Position numbers and translations under genes: made by a program. This document shows, one piece after another, positions 63,470 through 64,000 of a stretch of 64,000 nucleotides of DNA. The stretch is from Rhizobiaceae bacterium (GTDB lineage: Bacteria > Pseudomonadota > Alphaproteobacteria > Rhizobiales > Rhizobiaceae), in the NCBI GenBank assembly GCA_017643495.1, contig JAEPNK010000002.1:1178001-1242000 (forward strand), given 5' to 3'. The notes beneath the pieces were generated by a model that did no database searches, was not told the DNA's origin, and saw only the letters and a program-made list of their open reading frames with translations. The stretch's first letter is position 1; the number at the start of each line of letters is the position of its first letter.

Positions 63470-64000
63470 TTATTGCTGCATGACCAATGACCAAGCAGAT
63501 CGCTTAGTACTGTCTTGATGGCCGCTAATCGCAGCGCCGGTCATAACCTCCCGTTCTAAGTCAAGCGGTTGATGATAGTTAAGTATACTCCAGCCACCTA
63601 AGGCGAGTGAAATTGCCATAGAACGAGGGGAGTAATGTTGGAGATGAACACCAGATGCCCCCCACATGTTCCATGTTCTGAAGTCTTGTTCTGCGTTTCG
63701 CGTATTGATCAGGTTAGGCACTTCAAATAGCAACATTGCGGGTTCAGCACAAATACGCCTAATTACTTTCATAAACTTGGGTGGATCAGGTATATGTTCA
63801 AGTACATGGAATGCTACGACAACGTCGACCTTCTCTTCAAAGTGCACGTCAGGGAAGAAACCCTCTTTCAAGTGTGCCTCAGGGCACAATTCCTTTTGAA
63901 ACTCCAATGCGACTGGGTCTGTATCAATACCGTAAACATCGAAACCTAGATCAGCGAAATACCGTAAAGACCCCGAAGCACCAAGCCCAATATCTAGCAT
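63470..64000 (-). CDS. Class I SAM-dependent methyltransferase, truncated at window edge
   Basis: 176 residues visible; the reading frame continues past the right edge. Motif I is present at the very start (LDIGLGASGSLRYFADLG), followed by GIDTDPVALE (acidic loop) and VVVAFHVLEHIPDPPKFMKV, the Methyltransf_23-type arrangement common in polysaccharide clusters. Since motif I normally lies 40-100 residues in, the true start is outside. It likely methylates a sugar. Confidence 0.85.
   Translation of the reverse strand: MLDIGLGASGSLRYFADLGFDVYGIDTDPVALEFQKELCPEAHLKEGFFPDVHFEEKVDVVVAFHVLEHIPDPPKFMKVIRRICAEPAMLLFEVPNLINTRNAEQDFRTWNMWGASGVHLQHYSPRSMAISLALGGWSILNYHQPLDLEREVMTGAAISGHQDSTKRSAWSLVMQQ

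Overview
The window reads as a piece of a free-living, probably marine alphaproteobacterial chromosome (Hyphomicrobiales/Rhodobacterales type). This is inferred from gene content and protein style, not from a marker gene. The pointers are a TctABC-type carboxylate transporter, an N-acetylglutaminylglutamine (NAGGN) osmolyte cluster, a complete C-P lyase set with an HD-domain oxygenase, a fused indolepyruvate oxidoreductase and a GTA-style DUF2793 protein. Genes are dense, many overlap by 1-4 bases, and no rRNA, tRNA, CRISPR array or insertion sequence is visible.

Region 1 (1-11215) is acyl-CoA metabolism: a truncated SDR, a MaoC-type hydratase, a second SDR, a small membrane protein and a thiolase form one operon. 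A secreted DUF7282 protein, a ThDP-dependent synthase, a LuxR-type regulator, an esterase-fold protein whose nucleophile is Thr, a family III CoA-transferase, a HugZ-like flavin-fold protein, an acyl-CoA ligase and an SCP2 protein follow. The last ends at a clean UUCG-loop terminator. Region 2 (11538-17074) is a polyamine-type ABC transporter (ATPase, binding protein, two permeases) with a sirtuin directly behind it. Region 3 (17083-25292) holds a GST, the tRNA hydroxylase TrhO, an Lrp regulator followed by a giant indolepyruvate oxidoreductase, and an M3 oligopeptidase.

Region 4 (25309-34590) looks like an organosulfonate or organophosphonate carboxylate catabolic island. It has a LacI-type repressor with a recognisable operator, TctABC, an acylating aldehyde dehydrogenase and acyl-CoA ligase of the SauS/SauT type, a LysR regulator, and a two-subunit sulfopyruvate/phosphonopyruvate decarboxylase. 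Region 5 (34598-46456) is phosphorus acquisition. A divergent pair, phnX-mgsA on one side and phnCDE-DUF1045 on the other, shares a control region with Pho-box-like repeats. A converging phnGHIJKLM-phnZ-like-phnN operon has its own Pho-box-like site. Three chemically different C-P cleaving enzymes (C-P lyase, phosphonatase, a PhnZ-like oxygenase) therefore lie within about 11 kb. The DUF1045 2H-phosphoesterase may fill the place of the absent PhnP.

Region 6 (46525-51332) is the NAGGN osmoprotectant operon. Region 7 (51655-64000) is surface polysaccharide synthesis on the minus strand: a GDP-mannose pyrophosphorylase fused to an AGE-fold isomerase, glycosyltransferases, a sulfotransferase-like protein, GDP-L-fucose synthase and GDP-mannose 3,5-epimerase homologues, a beta-helix protein and a truncated methyltransferase. 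A lone DUF2793 gene interrupts this region on the plus strand. From about 61 kb the DNA becomes visibly AT-richer, peaking in an extremely AT-rich spacer at 63313-63469, which suggests an acquired polysaccharide segment.
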